Assembly (NCBI GenBank): GCA_023460085.1
Contig: JAEWRI010000044.1
Location: 162,463 to 226,462 of the forward strand
Reading direction: 5' to 3'
Length of the DNA stretch: 64,000 nucleotides
Source: Bacillota bacterium
Lineage (GTDB): Bacteria > Bacillota > Clostridia > Christensenellales > SZUA-584
Below are positions 1 to 8,667 of the stretch, piece by piece (the stretch's first letter is position 1; every line of letters begins with the position of its first letter). The position numbers were made by a program, and so were the translations under genes. The notes beneath the pieces are model-generated. The model searched no databases and had not been told where the DNA came from. It saw nothing but the letters and a program-made list of their open reading frames with translations.

Positions 1-413
1 AACTGGCTGGCATGGCGAAACCGCTTTAGCCCCTGTAGCTTTGCGTCGCCGCCTTTCGGCGGCTTTGCCTTTTCGTCTTATTTCGCAAAATGCAAAACAA
101 GAGACGAAAGTCCCATATTTCCTATATCGGTACAAAGTCCTTTACTCTGAAGGGTACCGACTCCACTTTTTGTTTAGCCGCAGCGAGCGTCGCCCCGGTG
201 GTCACCCGCCGACAGTACCTCTGCGGGCAGCCACACCACGCATACCCCTATACAACGCACAGCCGCAGTGCAAAGTCTTCTTCATGTGCCGCTTTTATTC
301 AGCGGGAAAAAAAAGGCGCAGCGCCGAAGCGGTATCGTGGGAATGGCGGGAGGTTTGACATCTGCACCAGAGCCGTCAAGTATCGGTGAATAGCTGCCTG
401 CAGCCCCGATGCG
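1..413. other. Left-edge stretch without a convincing gene
   Basis: I see no gene here. The two overlapping open frames on the plus strand have no ribosome binding site and look like translated noncoding DNA. Parts resemble the dispersed repeats at 7.07-7.87 kb: the stretch around 231-270 echoes 7092-7130, and 379-390 carries the AGTATCGGTGAA word seen at 7648 and 7851. A GC hairpin lies at 48-63. Confidence 0.5.
48..73 (+). terminator. Possible intrinsic terminator
   Basis: GCCGCC and GGCGGC form a 6-bp stem with a TTTC loop (48-63), followed by a T-rich but interrupted run. It could end a transcript entering from the left edge. The broken U-tract keeps confidence low. Confidence 0.3.
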
Positions 414-442
414 TTTACTTTATTTTCTGCCGATGGTATAAT
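414..442 (+). promoter_or_regulatory. Promoter of the secreted propeller-like protein
   Basis: TTTACT (414-419) and a perfect TATAAT (437-442) are separated by 17 bases. They lie 32 bases before the chosen ATG at 475. Confidence 0.65.
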
Positions 443-474
443 ATATAAGCAACATCTCTCCCTTGGAGGTAATG

Positions 475-1614
475 ATGAAAAGATTGCGGGGTTTTATGGC
501 AGCCTTGATGGTTGCGCTGTCCCTCTGCGTTTGCACCGCTTCCGCGGACACTGCAAATCCGCTGCCAGCCGTTTCTGCGGATGGGGCAGCGTTTACAGAA
601 ACAACCTCCGAATCCGATGACTTCTCAGCGCCGGGGTATGCCGCGAAAGCGGACGGATATACCTTTTTCACAGACCTCAGGAATGTTTACAGCGTGAACC
701 ATCAAACCGGAGAAGTAACCACCCTATTTGCTTCCAAAGCGGATATCCTGTGTATTCTTGAATATGCGGATTTGCTTTATGTCCAGTTCAACAACCGGAT
801 AGTATCAATGGATTATGCCGGTAATGAAATCGATGTGCTGAAACGAATAAGCATGTTATTTTGCGCTGACGGCTATATCTATTATACCGATGGCCTTGAT
901 ATCTGGAGGAAACCGGTATCAGGAGAAAACGCTGAGTTCATCTCCGATTGGTTTGACGAAACCAATGGCGTGGATGATATGGGATACTGGAGCGATTACA
1001 TCGGATATTATGATGGAAAGGTCTACTTTCAGGACAATCAAAAAATCTATACCCTAACAGGTAATGGAGTGAAGGCATACTGCTGCGACGGAGGTTATCA
1101 TTCCATGAAAGACTCCATATTGATTGTAAAAAGAGACGACGGTTTTTACAGCAGAGACGTCGAAACGGGGAACGAATTCAAGGTTTATTCCTTTGAGAAT
1201 TTAGAGGACCATAATCAAAATATCGCAGGGGAATATATCGGCAGCTATGAGGAGTGCGAATACTACCTGATGGACGGCAAGATACTTGAGACCGTTGCTG
1301 AGGGAGATACACTAATCCATCAGGCAGAGCTGCCTTTTGAGTATGTTGAATACGCAACGGTTTCGAGTGAATGGATATACATCTACAGCATAGCGGAAAC
1401 GCCCGAATTTATCAGATACAACATTTTGGCCGGGCAAAAAGAGGCCATTTCTGCATTGCCCTATTTAACACCCATCAAAACGATTATCGAATGTGACAAC
1501 CGTATCTATTATATTGACAGCAATGAGAGCGGCCTGTTCATGGTCGATTTAATCGATAACAGCTTCAAGCAAATTTACAGTGGCACGATGTATGTTCTGC
1601 ATATTTATCTATAG
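475..1614 (+). CDS. Secreted protein with a DUF5050-like beta-propeller
   Basis: The protein has 379 residues. An N-terminal signal peptide (MKRL then a hydrophobic stretch ending near CTASA) indicates export. The rest is rich in Tyr, Gly and Asp, with repeated units such as GYIYYTDG and IYYIDSNESG. These resemble the WD40-like or DUF5050 propellers that Bacillota display outside the cell. The start is set at the second of two adjacent ATGs because GGAGG (465-469) lies 5 bases before it; an in-frame TTG at 463 overlaps that site and is rejected. No catalytic motif is visible, so the role (ligand binding or surface scaffold) is unknown. The gene stands alone, with its own promoter. Confidence 0.75.
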   Translation: MKRLRGFMAALMVALSLCVCTASADTANPLPAVSADGAAFTETTSESDDFSAPGYAAKADGYTFFTDLRNVYSVNHQTGEVTTLFASKADILCILEYADLLYVQFNNRIVSMDYAGNEIDVLKRISMLFCADGYIYYTDGLDIWRKPVSGENAEFISDWFDETNGVDDMGYWSDYIGYYDGKVYFQDNQKIYTLTGNGVKAYCCDGGYHSMKDSILIVKRDDGFYSRDVETGNEFKVYSFENLEDHNQNIAGEYIGSYEECEYYLMDGKILETVAEGDTLIHQAELPFEYVEYATVSSEWIYIYSIAETPEFIRYNILAGQKEAISALPYLTPIKTIIECDNRIYYIDSNESGLFMVDLIDNSFKQIYSGTMYVLHIYL

Positions 1615-1689
1615 CGGGACTGAGAATTGCCTGATATCGTCAGCATCTCAAATTATCGTTGACTCACACACGCGCTCCCCTGCCGGGTT

Positions 1690-2070
1690 TTACCGCGCGG
1701 TTTGATTCTGCGTGGCGGGTCCATCGTCCTCCGCCATAAACGAGAGTATGCCTGCGGCTATGATTATCAGTACCGGAACTATCATCATGATGCCAAACAA
1801 CAACAGCCCGGTCAGAAACATCAACAGCCCCGATGCGCAAAGCAGGACTCCCCCAAGGATACGCTTTTTGCGTACGAACAGGCTTCCGGCAATGGCGATG
1901 GCGGACAGCAACACCATGCCCGAAAAATAGATAAGCGAGGCGGACGCATATGGGTCTGTCCAATCCATTGCGCCTGAATCCATCAGAAACGGAATTGTCG
2001 TCCACAGGTTTTGTACCAGCACATACCCGCTTCCGATAAGACCGAGTATAAGGGCCACTTTCTTCAGCAT
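1690..2070 (-). CDS. Small four-helix membrane protein of unknown function
   Basis: The protein has 126 residues and four hydrophobic segments (about 5-22, 43-62, 67-86 and 89-111), a short basic RKKR loop between helices 2 and 3, and a polar acidic tail. The layout resembles DUF4064-type membrane proteins, but no motif confirms this. The ATG at 2070 follows GGGGG by 8-9 bases; an in-frame TTG one codon upstream is less likely. It appears monocistronic. The 150 bases upstream carry part of the dispersed TATCG...GATTCACACA repeat word. Confidence 0.65.
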   Translation of the reverse strand: MLKKVALILGLIGSGYVLVQNLWTTIPFLMDSGAMDWTDPYASASLIYFSGMVLLSAIAIAGSLFVRKKRILGGVLLCASGLLMFLTGLLLFGIMMIVPVLIIIAAGILSFMAEDDGPATQNQTAR

Positions 2071-2226
2071 CAAAGGTTACCCCCTTAAAAAAGACGTATT
2101 ATCGTACCCAATATCACACTATTCTGTAACTATTGAGAGCCGATTTGTACCCGTATCGCCGATTCACACATACCCTCGTTCAGTGCACACCGCGCGGAAC
2201 TGGGCCAGCGGCTGCCTGTCAATCGA

Positions 2227-2838
2227 TTACTCCACATAATCAATACGGGGCAAAGCCTGAGCATCACCGAATTTAGCCCTGGCCTTGTCTTTTAATTCCG
2301 ATTCCTTCAGCGAAATAATGGGTATGGAATCCTCCGGCAATTCAGCGATGCGTTTCTCCATGGCTTCTATATGCAGCTTTTTATACAGGCTCCACGGACC
2401 AACGATTAAACCGCAGCCCCCCAATATGCATCCAAATATAAGAAACTCCCCGAAAATCAGCGCCATGATGGCAAAGAAGACCGCCGTAGCCACTACCGGA
2501 ATCATGATGCTTTCAACCCTTGAGAACCGCAGTTTAGACCATGCTTCTTTGTTTCTGCATTTGGCACACCTGCAATGGAATTCGGCGGCGTGATACCGGC
2601 GTACCCTTGACTCTGCAAATACACGCCTCAGCCGGACGCCCATCGCACCCCGGGCTTCCTCCAACGCCTCCTCTTGCATCTCATCCCGCTTGCTTTGTCT
2701 GAATACGATGCCCGACTGCGTTACTTCACTTTTTTCCGTCAGCAATACCAGATACGCGTTAAGTGCGCCGCATTTTGAACACCGATATGCCAAATACACC
2801 GGAGCATATGCCGCTCCCGAAGCGACGGTTTGGCCCAT
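2227..2838 (-). CDS. Zinc-ribbon-like membrane protein
   Basis: The protein has 203 residues. A CSKC pair near residues 20-23 and CRCAKC about 80 residues later form a probable split zinc-binding site. Two adjacent hydrophobic helices follow (about residues 113-150), then a charged tail. The start is the internal ATG at 2838, preceded by a run of six G; the longer frame up to 2934 adds an implausible N-terminus. No enzyme motif is visible. Such proteins in Bacillota are usually annotated only as hypothetical. Confidence 0.65.
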   Translation of the reverse strand: MGQTVASGAAYAPVYLAYRCSKCGALNAYLVLLTEKSEVTQSGIVFRQSKRDEMQEEALEEARGAMGVRLRRVFAESRVRRYHAAEFHCRCAKCRNKEAWSKLRFSRVESIMIPVVATAVFFAIMALIFGEFLIFGCILGGCGLIVGPWSLYKKLHIEAMEKRIAELPEDSIPIISLKESELKDKARAKFGDAQALPRIDYVE

Positions 2839-2988
2839 AAGCACCCCCCTAAGCGGATAGTTTTCCAGTGGATGAACGCTTTGTGATTGTATTCTGTGTC
2901 TTGTATGAATCCGTTGCTTTCCATTATAAAGCATTGCTCTTATTAATCAAGAAGCAGATGGCGGCAGGCGCATTTCCGCAGTGCAACG

Positions 2989-3017
2989 AAAAAAGCCGCA
3001 CGGCGGGTGCGGCTTTT
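2989..3017 (-). terminator. Intrinsic terminator of the guanylyltransferase gene
   Basis: GCCGCA and TGCGGC form a 6-bp stem with a GC-rich loop (2995-3013). Six T follow on the minus strand. It lies 28 bases beyond the stop codon at 3045. The plus strand also ends in TTTT, so it may work both ways. Confidence 0.8.
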
Positions 3018-3044
3018 AATATACGGTGAAAGCCAGCGCGGCGG

Positions 3045-5447
3045 TTACTCCTCCCGCTGCGCGGGCGCGCCGTCCTTCGGCTGCTTCAGTATGCGCTTTA
3101 TCATGTCGGTGTACTTCTCGCAGAGCTCGGTGGCGAACTCCTCCGTGTCACCCTCGGTGCGGATGATGATGCGCGGGTGCGTGGTGTGCGGGCAGATATA
3201 GCCGAAGCCCTTGCCCTCCTCGAAGCGCAGGCCCTCGCTGGCGTGCGCGCCCTGCCGGTACATGCCGCCGATGATGCGCCCGACGTCCTCCCAATCGCAG
3301 CCCACCTCGCGCACGCGCACATGGCCGGAGGTCACCATGGAGGCTATCTCCTCGATGGTCGCGCCCGTGCGGGCGATGTGCTCCGCGAGGCGGCAGACGG
3401 CGTACACCGCGTCGAACAGCACTCGCCGCTGCTCCACCGACAGCGAGAGCAGCGCCTCCTGCTCCGAAGCGAAGGAGACCTCCAGCCCCAGCCGCCGCGC
3501 CATGGAGACCACGCTGCCCGGCGCGCCCGTCGGGAGCGTTACGGTTTTGCGCTCCAGCCCGGCCAGCACGAGGTAGTAGCAGACCGCCCTGAAGTCGTCC
3601 GCGTCGACGGCGCGCCCGTCCGCCAGATGCAGCGTGGCATGGGCGGCGTTGCGCGAAAAGCGCACCGCGAAATGCGCGCCCTCTGCCGTGATGCGCTGCG
3701 CCGCGTCCAGCTGCACGTCCGAGGTCTGGTGCTGCACCGATACGCCGCACGCCGTGAGCGCGCGCTCCGCCAGCGCGTCGATGTCCCGCCCGCCGCGCAC
3801 GATGACGCGCATATCCGCCGCGCGGATGGCGGCCTTGTCCAGCTTCAGCGGCGCGGTGTGCACGTACAGGCTCTCCGCGGTGTCCACCCAGGACTGCCGC
3901 CCGCACCGCAGGTCGGAGAGCACCTCGCCCTGCTGAAAGTACTTGCCCTCCATCTGCCGCCGCATCTGCTTGGACAGCAGGAACAGCTCCGGCTCGAAGA
4001 GGTCCGCGACGAGCTTCTGGCCCTTGAAGCTGCGCAGCGATACGCACAACTCCGCGCCCAGCAGCGCTGCCGCGTGCGCGAACACCGGGCGCGGCACGCC
4101 GCGGAACCCCAGCACGTCCGTGCCGCTCAGGGTGAATATGCCCGCCGCCTGCTTCAGCGCGGCACAGGCGAAATCGCTGCCGTCGGTGCACAGCGCCACC
4201 GTTCTGCCGGACATCACCTCTGCCGCCGCGCCAAAGATGCGCCCCAGCCGCAGCGGCGTCAGGTCCTCGCCGAGGTCGCCCGTGAAGCCGTTCTTGCCGA
4301 TGAAGCCCATGCGCTCACCAAAGCCCCAGATGATGTTCTCGCCCGCCGCAGCGCCCGCGTGCAGCCACTTCTCCGGCCAGATGCGCACGTGCGGAGACAC
4401 GCGGTTATCCCCCGCGAGGCTGCACCGGTCGCCCACCACCGCGCCCTCGTACACGCTGCAGCGCTCTCCCACCGACGCGCCCGCGCCCACGACGCAGCCG
4501 GACAGCTTGGTGTGCCTGCCCACGCGCGCCCCGGAGAGCAGTATGCTGCGCTTCATGTTGGCGTACGCGCCCACGCGCGCCCCTGCGCCGACGCACGAAT
4601 ACTGCCCGATGTGCGCGCCTTCGCCGACGACCGCGCCCGCGCCGATGAAGCTGGGCGACTGCACCAGCGCGGAGCTGCTGAGGTTTGCGCCCTCGCCCAC
4701 CCAGATGCCGCCCACGCTCTTGCCGGAAATCTTCACGTTCACCGCGCCCTTCAGCATGTCCTCGTGCGCTTTGATGTACGCGTCGATGTTGCCCACGTCG
4801 CACCAGTAGCCCTCCGCCACGTAGCCGAAGATGGGCAGCTTTCGCTGCATCATCAGCGGAAACAAGTCCTTCGCGAAGTCGAAGCGCTGCCCGGCGGGAA
4901 TCAGCTCCAGCACGTGCGGCTCCACGATGTAAATGCCCGTGTTGATGGTGTCGGAGAAAACGTCCTCCCAGCCCGGCTTCTCCACAAAGCGCTCCACGCC
5001 GCCTTCATTGCCGGAAATGACCACGCCGTATTCCAGCGGGTTTCCCATGCGCTTTAGTACGATGGTGGCGGCCGCGCCGTTGCGTTTGTGGAAGTCCGCC
5101 GCCGCCGCGACGTCGATGTCGGTCAGCGCGTCCCCGCTGAACACGAGAAAGGTGCCGTCCACGAAGCCCGAGGCGTTTTTGACGCTGCCCGCTGTGCCTA
5201 GCGGCGTGTCCTCGATGAAGTATTCGATATGCGCTTCCTTGGGGGTGTGGTCCTCGAACCAGTCCGTAATGACTGTGGGCTTGTACCCCAGTGTGAACGC
5301 CATGTCGGTGATGCCGAAACGCAAAAGATGCTCGACGGCGTATTCGAGCATCGGTTTATCGAGCAGCGGCACCATGGGCTTGGGGACGGCGCAAGTCAGC
5401 GGCCGCAGGCGCGTGCCTTCGCCGCCCGCCATCACAATTGCTTTCAT
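3045..5447 (-). CDS. Mannose-1-phosphate guanylyltransferase / phosphomannomutase-like fusion
   Basis: The protein has 800 residues. Residues 1-235 are a nucleotidyltransferase domain with the signature MAGGEGTRLRPLT. Residues 250-370 are a left-handed beta-helix of hexapeptide repeats. The remainder resembles a phosphoglucomutase/phosphomannomutase. The family makes GDP-mannose or another NDP-sugar from sugar-1-phosphate in the cytoplasm. The mutase half looks catalytically degenerate: there is no TASHNP phosphoserine loop and no DGDGDR metal loop, while a phosphate-binding-like RTEGDTEE is kept near the C-terminus. The ATG at 5447 follows GGAGG; the 55 extra codons upstream are not credible. 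Substrate choice cannot be read directly, so ADP- or UDP-sugar activity is possible. Confidence 0.85.
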   Translation of the reverse strand: MKAIVMAGGEGTRLRPLTCAVPKPMVPLLDKPMLEYAVEHLLRFGITDMAFTLGYKPTVITDWFEDHTPKEAHIEYFIEDTPLGTAGSVKNASGFVDGTFLVFSGDALTDIDVAAAADFHKRNGAAATIVLKRMGNPLEYGVVISGNEGGVERFVEKPGWEDVFSDTINTGIYIVEPHVLELIPAGQRFDFAKDLFPLMMQRKLPIFGYVAEGYWCDVGNIDAYIKAHEDMLKGAVNVKISGKSVGGIWVGEGANLSSSALVQSPSFIGAGAVVGEGAHIGQYSCVGAGARVGAYANMKRSILLSGARVGRHTKLSGCVVGAGASVGERCSVYEGAVVGDRCSLAGDNRVSPHVRIWPEKWLHAGAAAGENIIWGFGERMGFIGKNGFTGDLGEDLTPLRLGRIFGAAAEVMSGRTVALCTDGSDFACAALKQAAGIFTLSGTDVLGFRGVPRPVFAHAAALLGAELCVSLRSFKGQKLVADLFEPELFLLSKQMRRQMEGKYFQQGEVLSDLRCGRQSWVDTAESLYVHTAPLKLDKAAIRAADMRVIVRGGRDIDALAERALTACGVSVQHQTSDVQLDAAQRITAEGAHFAVRFSRNAAHATLHLADGRAVDADDFRAVCYYLVLAGLERKTVTLPTGAPGSVVSMARRLGLEVSFASEQEALLSLSVEQRRVLFDAVYAVCRLAEHIARTGATIEEIASMVTSGHVRVREVGCDWEDVGRIIGGMYRQGAHASEGLRFEEGKGFGYICPHTTHPRIIIRTEGDTEEFATELCEKYTDMIKRILKQPKDGAPAQREE

Positions 5448-5893
5448 ACAAAAATGCCTCCGTGGTGGTATGGCATTAGTATGAGCAATCGCTTTGCGGG
5501 ATATTCTACTAATTAAGTGTAATAAATAGTCAGTTGCGGTGGGTAATGCAATCGCAATCCAGTGCGGTTGGCTGGTTTTCTGCATTGCTCGTTGATGACG
5601 GTTGGTCGGCATGAACTACAAAAACCCATTGCCGGCACAGCCATCTTCCTTTTATCTTCAACAATTCAAAAGCACAAACCATACAGAACAGGCGCTACAG
5701 TCCAAATTAAAATAGATTTTGATGTACCATTAAGTCCGTTAATAGCTATCAGTATGGGCACAATACCATTTGCCAATACCTGCCAAGTATAGACGTTGAC
5801 AATTACTGTTTTACCCTTGACTTTAATACTGCGCACTCGACGTGTGAGTCTTAGTCTAAAGCACATTGAAAATCGAGAACTGGGCAAGCATCA
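5448..5893. other. Intergenic region without a convincing gene
   Basis: The AT-rich gap between two minus-strand genes should hold the promoter of the guanylyltransferase gene, but no strong -35/-10 pair was found. A 73-codon open frame at 5666-5887 (minus) has no ribosome binding site and no recognised family, so I do not call it a gene. Confidence 0.4.
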
Positions 5894-6925
5894 TCACTGA
5901 TTACGTGTTTTCCGCCTACGGTGGATTAGTATCATTGCTGTCCCACTGAAGACAAGCAGCCCAAAGCCGCACAGCAGATATATAAGGGTATCGTCCGCTG
6001 GCGGCAAGGGAGTCGGAAACGCTGAATTCACAGGCGCTGTAGAAGGAGATTGCCTAGTTACTGTAACTGATTCATCGCAACGCAGAACTTCAAGAGAATA
6101 TAATCCGTACACATCGAGCGAAGCCAGCTGATTAGCCGAGCAAACCAGAGATTCAAGCGCCGTATTGTTACTTACATTGAGCGAAGTCAGCAGATTATTA
6201 TCGCAATTCAGTTCTACGAGCGCCGTGTTTGAGCTTACATCGAGCGATGTCAGCTGATTAACACCGCAATCAAGGCTCCGAAGCGCCGTATTCTTACGCA
6301 AATCGAGCGTTGCGAGCTGATTAGCCCTGCAATACAAATCTTGAAGTACCGTGTTTTTACTTACATCGAGCGAGGTCAGCTCTGTTTCGCCGCATGCCAG
6401 CGACAATAGCTTCGGGCAAGCGCTCACATCGAGCGTTGCAAGCGTACCGTTTTTACAGCATTGCAGTGATTGAAGAGCCGTACATCCACTCAAGTCGAGC
6501 ACTGTCAGGCAATTTTCCTCACAATCCAGATCGGTAAGAGCCGTGCATCCTCTCACATTGAGCTCTGTCACCTCAGTTTTAATGAAATCCAGTTCTTCCA
6601 GCGCCGTACAGTTTGAGAGGTCCAGTGATCCCGCCAGTATTCTGTCGCTGTTGTCGAACGAGTATCCGATAATTACAATGCGTTTTTCCACGTCCGAACT
6701 CCAGACCACATCAGTCCACGTCTCGGGCCGCTTAATATCATAGCCAAGCCTCTGGGCGTTTGTCTGCCCGGGAACCGGCGAGGGCTGGTTCAAAAAGTTC
6801 ACCATCGCATTGTAATCATGTTCGTTGTATCCGTTAGGCACAGTATCTTTAGCTAGTGCTGCCGTCGGCAGCAGCGTCAATGCAAATATGATCGTAATGC
6901 CGAGTATCAACAGTCTGCGTTTCAT
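5894..6925 (-). CDS. Leucine-rich-repeat surface protein with a sortase-like tail
   Basis: The protein has 343 residues. A signal peptide (MKRRLLILG..., ending near AALA) is followed by a unique region and then about nine repeats of roughly 21 residues. The repeat pattern is LDVSxNTALxxLxCxxNQLTS, with a Cys at a constant place. The C-terminus has LPPADD, a hydrophobic helix and an RRRKTR tail: the architecture of a cell-wall sorting signal whose LPxTG core is altered. It is probably attached outside the cell and used for binding. The start ATG has GGAGG 8 bases upstream. No partner gene or sortase lies nearby, so the anchor could simply be transmembrane. Confidence 0.8.
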   Translation of the reverse strand: MKRRLLILGITIIFALTLLPTAALAKDTVPNGYNEHDYNAMVNFLNQPSPVPGQTNAQRLGYDIKRPETWTDVVWSSDVEKRIVIIGYSFDNSDRILAGSLDLSNCTALEELDFIKTEVTELNVRGCTALTDLDCEENCLTVLDLSGCTALQSLQCCKNGTLATLDVSACPKLLSLACGETELTSLDVSKNTVLQDLYCRANQLATLDLRKNTALRSLDCGVNQLTSLDVSSNTALVELNCDNNLLTSLNVSNNTALESLVCSANQLASLDVYGLYSLEVLRCDESVTVTRQSPSTAPVNSAFPTPLPPADDTLIYLLCGFGLLVFSGTAMILIHRRRKTRNQ

Positions 6926-7229
6926 TGGCTCTTCCTCCAATGTGTTTCAAATTGAGGTAAATACGAATGTGACAAAAGTTACGCTAAATATAAACTATAT
7001 AGTATATATTAACAAGAAATTATTTCACGGTACCGCCTCATGCCCTCTATAAAAAGCTTTCAGTTCTCCGAGTATCGCATAGTATCGCTGCCACACATAC
7101 CCCCGTCCGACGCACGACCGCAGGCAAAGCCTCCCTTGCCTAAAGGGCATAACACCACACGTGTGGTGTTATGCGCGGACGCGCCGGAGGGATATGGGCA
7201 TGCTGAAAGTAAACATAGTGCGTGAAAAC

Positions 7230-7345
7230 CCGTATCCCCCAGTCACCTTCGGTGCCAGCCCCCGACCGGGGCCCCCGCAAAGACAACGGCTTTTGTGGGG
7301 TGGTACGCAAGGGGGCCTTACGCTGTCCACAGTATCGCAAAGGGT
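7230..7345. repeat. Diverged copy of the repeat element
   Basis: The segment has the same landmarks as the two elements further right: an AGTCACC-like start, a GC-rich palindromic core, GGGGGCCTTACG and a closing AGTATCGCAA at 7331-7340. The arms differ enough that it looks like an older or recombined copy. Confidence 0.5.
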
Positions 7346-7492
7346 CACCGTCGCAGGGGACGGGCTCCTGCACGTCCCGAAAAGCCGGTTCAATATCGAA
7401 GCAACACAAATACAGGCGGCGCGTCAGGGATGCCGCGCCCTACGGGTATCGCAGGGTATCGCTGATTCACACACACCTCGTCCGACACACGA

Positions 7493-7670
7493 CCGCAGGC
7501 AAAGCCTCCCTCAGACGAGGGAGGTGGCGCACAGCGCCGGAGGGAGTGATAAAAAAGCACTGCTATCCCTCCCCCAGTCGCCTGTCGGCGACAGCCCCCT
7601 CATCAGAGGGGGCCTTACGGCTATCCCAGTATCACAAAGTATCGCATAGTATCGGTGATTCACACACACC
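7493..7670. repeat. MITE-like palindromic repeat, copy A
   Basis: It starts CCGCAGGCAAAGCCTCCCTC. It then contains GAGGGAGGTGGCGC, a GGAGGGAGTGATA stretch, the palindrome CGCCTGTCGGCGACAG, GAGGGGGCCTTACGGCTA, three 10-base units beginning AGTATC and GGTGATTCACACACAC. Copy B about 200 bases away matches it almost base for base. I recall related GC-rich elements scattered in Clostridia genomes. No coding capacity is seen. Confidence 0.75.
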
Positions 7671-7694
7671 CTCTTTTCCCCCGCCGCCACTCGT

Positions 7695-7866
7695 CCGCAG
7701 ACAAAGCCTCCCTCAGACGAGGGAGGTGGCGCGCAGCGCCGGAGGGAGTGATAGAAAAGCACGGTTTTCCCTCCCCCAGTCGCCTGTCGGCGACAGCCCC
7801 CTCGTCGGAGGGGGCCTTACGGCTACTCCCAGTATCGCAAAGTATCGCAAAGTATCGGTGATTCAT
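7695..7866. repeat. MITE-like palindromic repeat, copy B
   Basis: This is a direct copy of the element at 7493-7670 with only scattered differences: CCGCAGACAAAGCCTCC, the same CGCCTGTCGGCGACAG palindrome, GAGGGGGCCTTACGGCTA, then two AGTATCGCAA units and one AGTATCGGTG. The two copies lie in the same orientation. Confidence 0.75.
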
Positions 7867-7884
7867 ATGTACCCGCACGCAACG

Positions 7885-7907
7885 AAAAAGAGGCAGCTTT
7901 CGCCGCC
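7885..7907 (-). terminator. Intrinsic terminator of the 7926-8573 gene
   Basis: On the minus strand GGCGGC, a GAAA loop and GCTGCC form a 6-bp stem with one G-T pair. TCTTTTT follows. It lies just beyond the stop codon at 7926. Confidence 0.65.
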
Positions 7908-7925
7908 CCTCCGTGCAACAATCGA

Positions 7926-8573
7926 TCACACGTTAAACGTGACGCACTCCGCGTCCTTTTTCACATCCCGCAGGCTTAAGTCCAGCGGGATACCCAGCAG
8001 ACGCGCCAGCGCGGCGCATATCTCATCGATATCTTCCCGCGCAAAAGCCTCCGTCGCTTTCTTTGCGTCCGCGTGGAAAAGGCCGGAGAATGCGTCCGCA
8101 TCCATATCCGCTTCGTTCAACCCATAGGCCCCGATATTCGGCCCCTTGACGAGAGCGGTCACGGCCTCGCCTGCGGACAGGCAGGCGATCTCCAGCACGT
8201 CATCGTCGAAATACCCCACCGTCAAAACCGGATTGTCGACCTCTTTGAAGTAGCGGCACGCGTACTCCTTCACGGTCTCGAAGCTGAACTGCTCCGAATA
8301 TACGCTCACCCAGCCATGGCTTTCGACAAGATAGAAATCCAGCGTTTTTTCTACCGCAACGCTCTTCAATGCTTTGATGAAGCTTGCGATATCGTTCTTG
8401 TCCGCGAATATTTCCAATAGCCGCGGATCGTTCTGCCGCTCCAGCGCCGCGTCGCCCTGGCATACCCCAAGGCAGATGCTTACTTTGTCTTTATCTGTAT
8501 TGAAAACATGGATCGACGCAAACTTTCTTCCCACTTCCGCAACCTCCACCGTATCAACACAGAGGCGGTTCAT
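7926..8573 (-). CDS. Conserved-looking hypothetical cytoplasmic protein
   Basis: The protein has 215 residues, is acidic, and has no signal peptide or membrane segment. I do not recognise the family. The ATG at 8573 has GGGGG about 6 bases upstream and a good terminator follows, so it is very probably a real gene. The predicted fold looks mixed alpha/beta, and there are no clustered Cys or His residues or nucleotide-binding motifs. It lies downstream of hslU on the same strand, but palindromic sequence separates the two, so co-transcription is uncertain. Confidence 0.6.
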   Translation of the reverse strand: MNRLCVDTVEVAEVGRKFASIHVFNTDKDKVSICLGVCQGDAALERQNDPRLLEIFADKNDIASFIKALKSVAVEKTLDFYLVESHGWVSVYSEQFSFETVKEYACRYFKEVDNPVLTVGYFDDDVLEIACLSAGEAVTALVKGPNIGAYGLNEADMDADAFSGLFHADAKKATEAFAREDIDEICAALARLLGIPLDLSLRDVKKDAECVTFNV

Positions 8574-8600
8574 CGCCGCCCCCTGTATGTCTCATTGCAC

Positions 8601-8667
8601 GGGCGGCTGAAGGCAGCCGCCCCTACGCGTATGCTCCGGTTTTGAACGGAACGGTCGAGACCGTTCC
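8601..8667. repeat. Two consecutive palindromes after hslU
   Basis: GGGCGGCT/AGCCGCCC (8601-8622) and GGAACGGTC/GACCGTTCC (8648-8667) are perfect inverted repeats. The second touches the hslU stop codon. Neither has a U-tract on the minus strand, so they look more like REP-type repeats or transcript-protecting hairpins than standard terminators. Confidence 0.6.

Larger units (their letters stand above)
6926..7925. other. One-kilobase repeat-rich intergenic region
   Basis: No gene is supported. The first 100 bases are AT-rich and probably hold the promoter of the leucine-rich-repeat gene. From about 7070 onward the DNA is GC-rich and made of dispersed repeats: two near-identical elements, a diverged third one and short tandem AGTATCGCAA arrays. 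The many open frames here on both strands run through the repeats and are not believed. Confidence 0.7.

Noticed and set aside
41..389. Two overlapping open frames of about 100 codons on the plus strand
   Set aside because: They have no ribosome binding site, their composition is that of repeat DNA, and no family is recognised. Both cross repeat-like words also found at 7.1-7.9 kb.
3177..5057. 626-codon open frame on the plus strand opposite the guanylyltransferase
   Set aside because: It is a GC-rich antisense shadow. It is full of Arg, Ala and His, while the minus frame has clear enzyme motifs.
5666..5887. 73-codon frame on the minus strand in the AT-rich gap
   Set aside because: It has no ribosome site and no recognised family, and the hydrophobic stretch can arise by chance in AT-rich DNA.
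7628..7860. Tandem AGTATCGCAA units considered as a CRISPR array
   Set aside because: The units are 10 bases long, directly adjacent, with no spacers and no cas genes.
7220..8127. 301-codon and other open frames through the repeat region
   Set aside because: The frames run through the palindromic repeats, and similar ones exist on both strands. Composition and lack of ribosome sites speak against coding.
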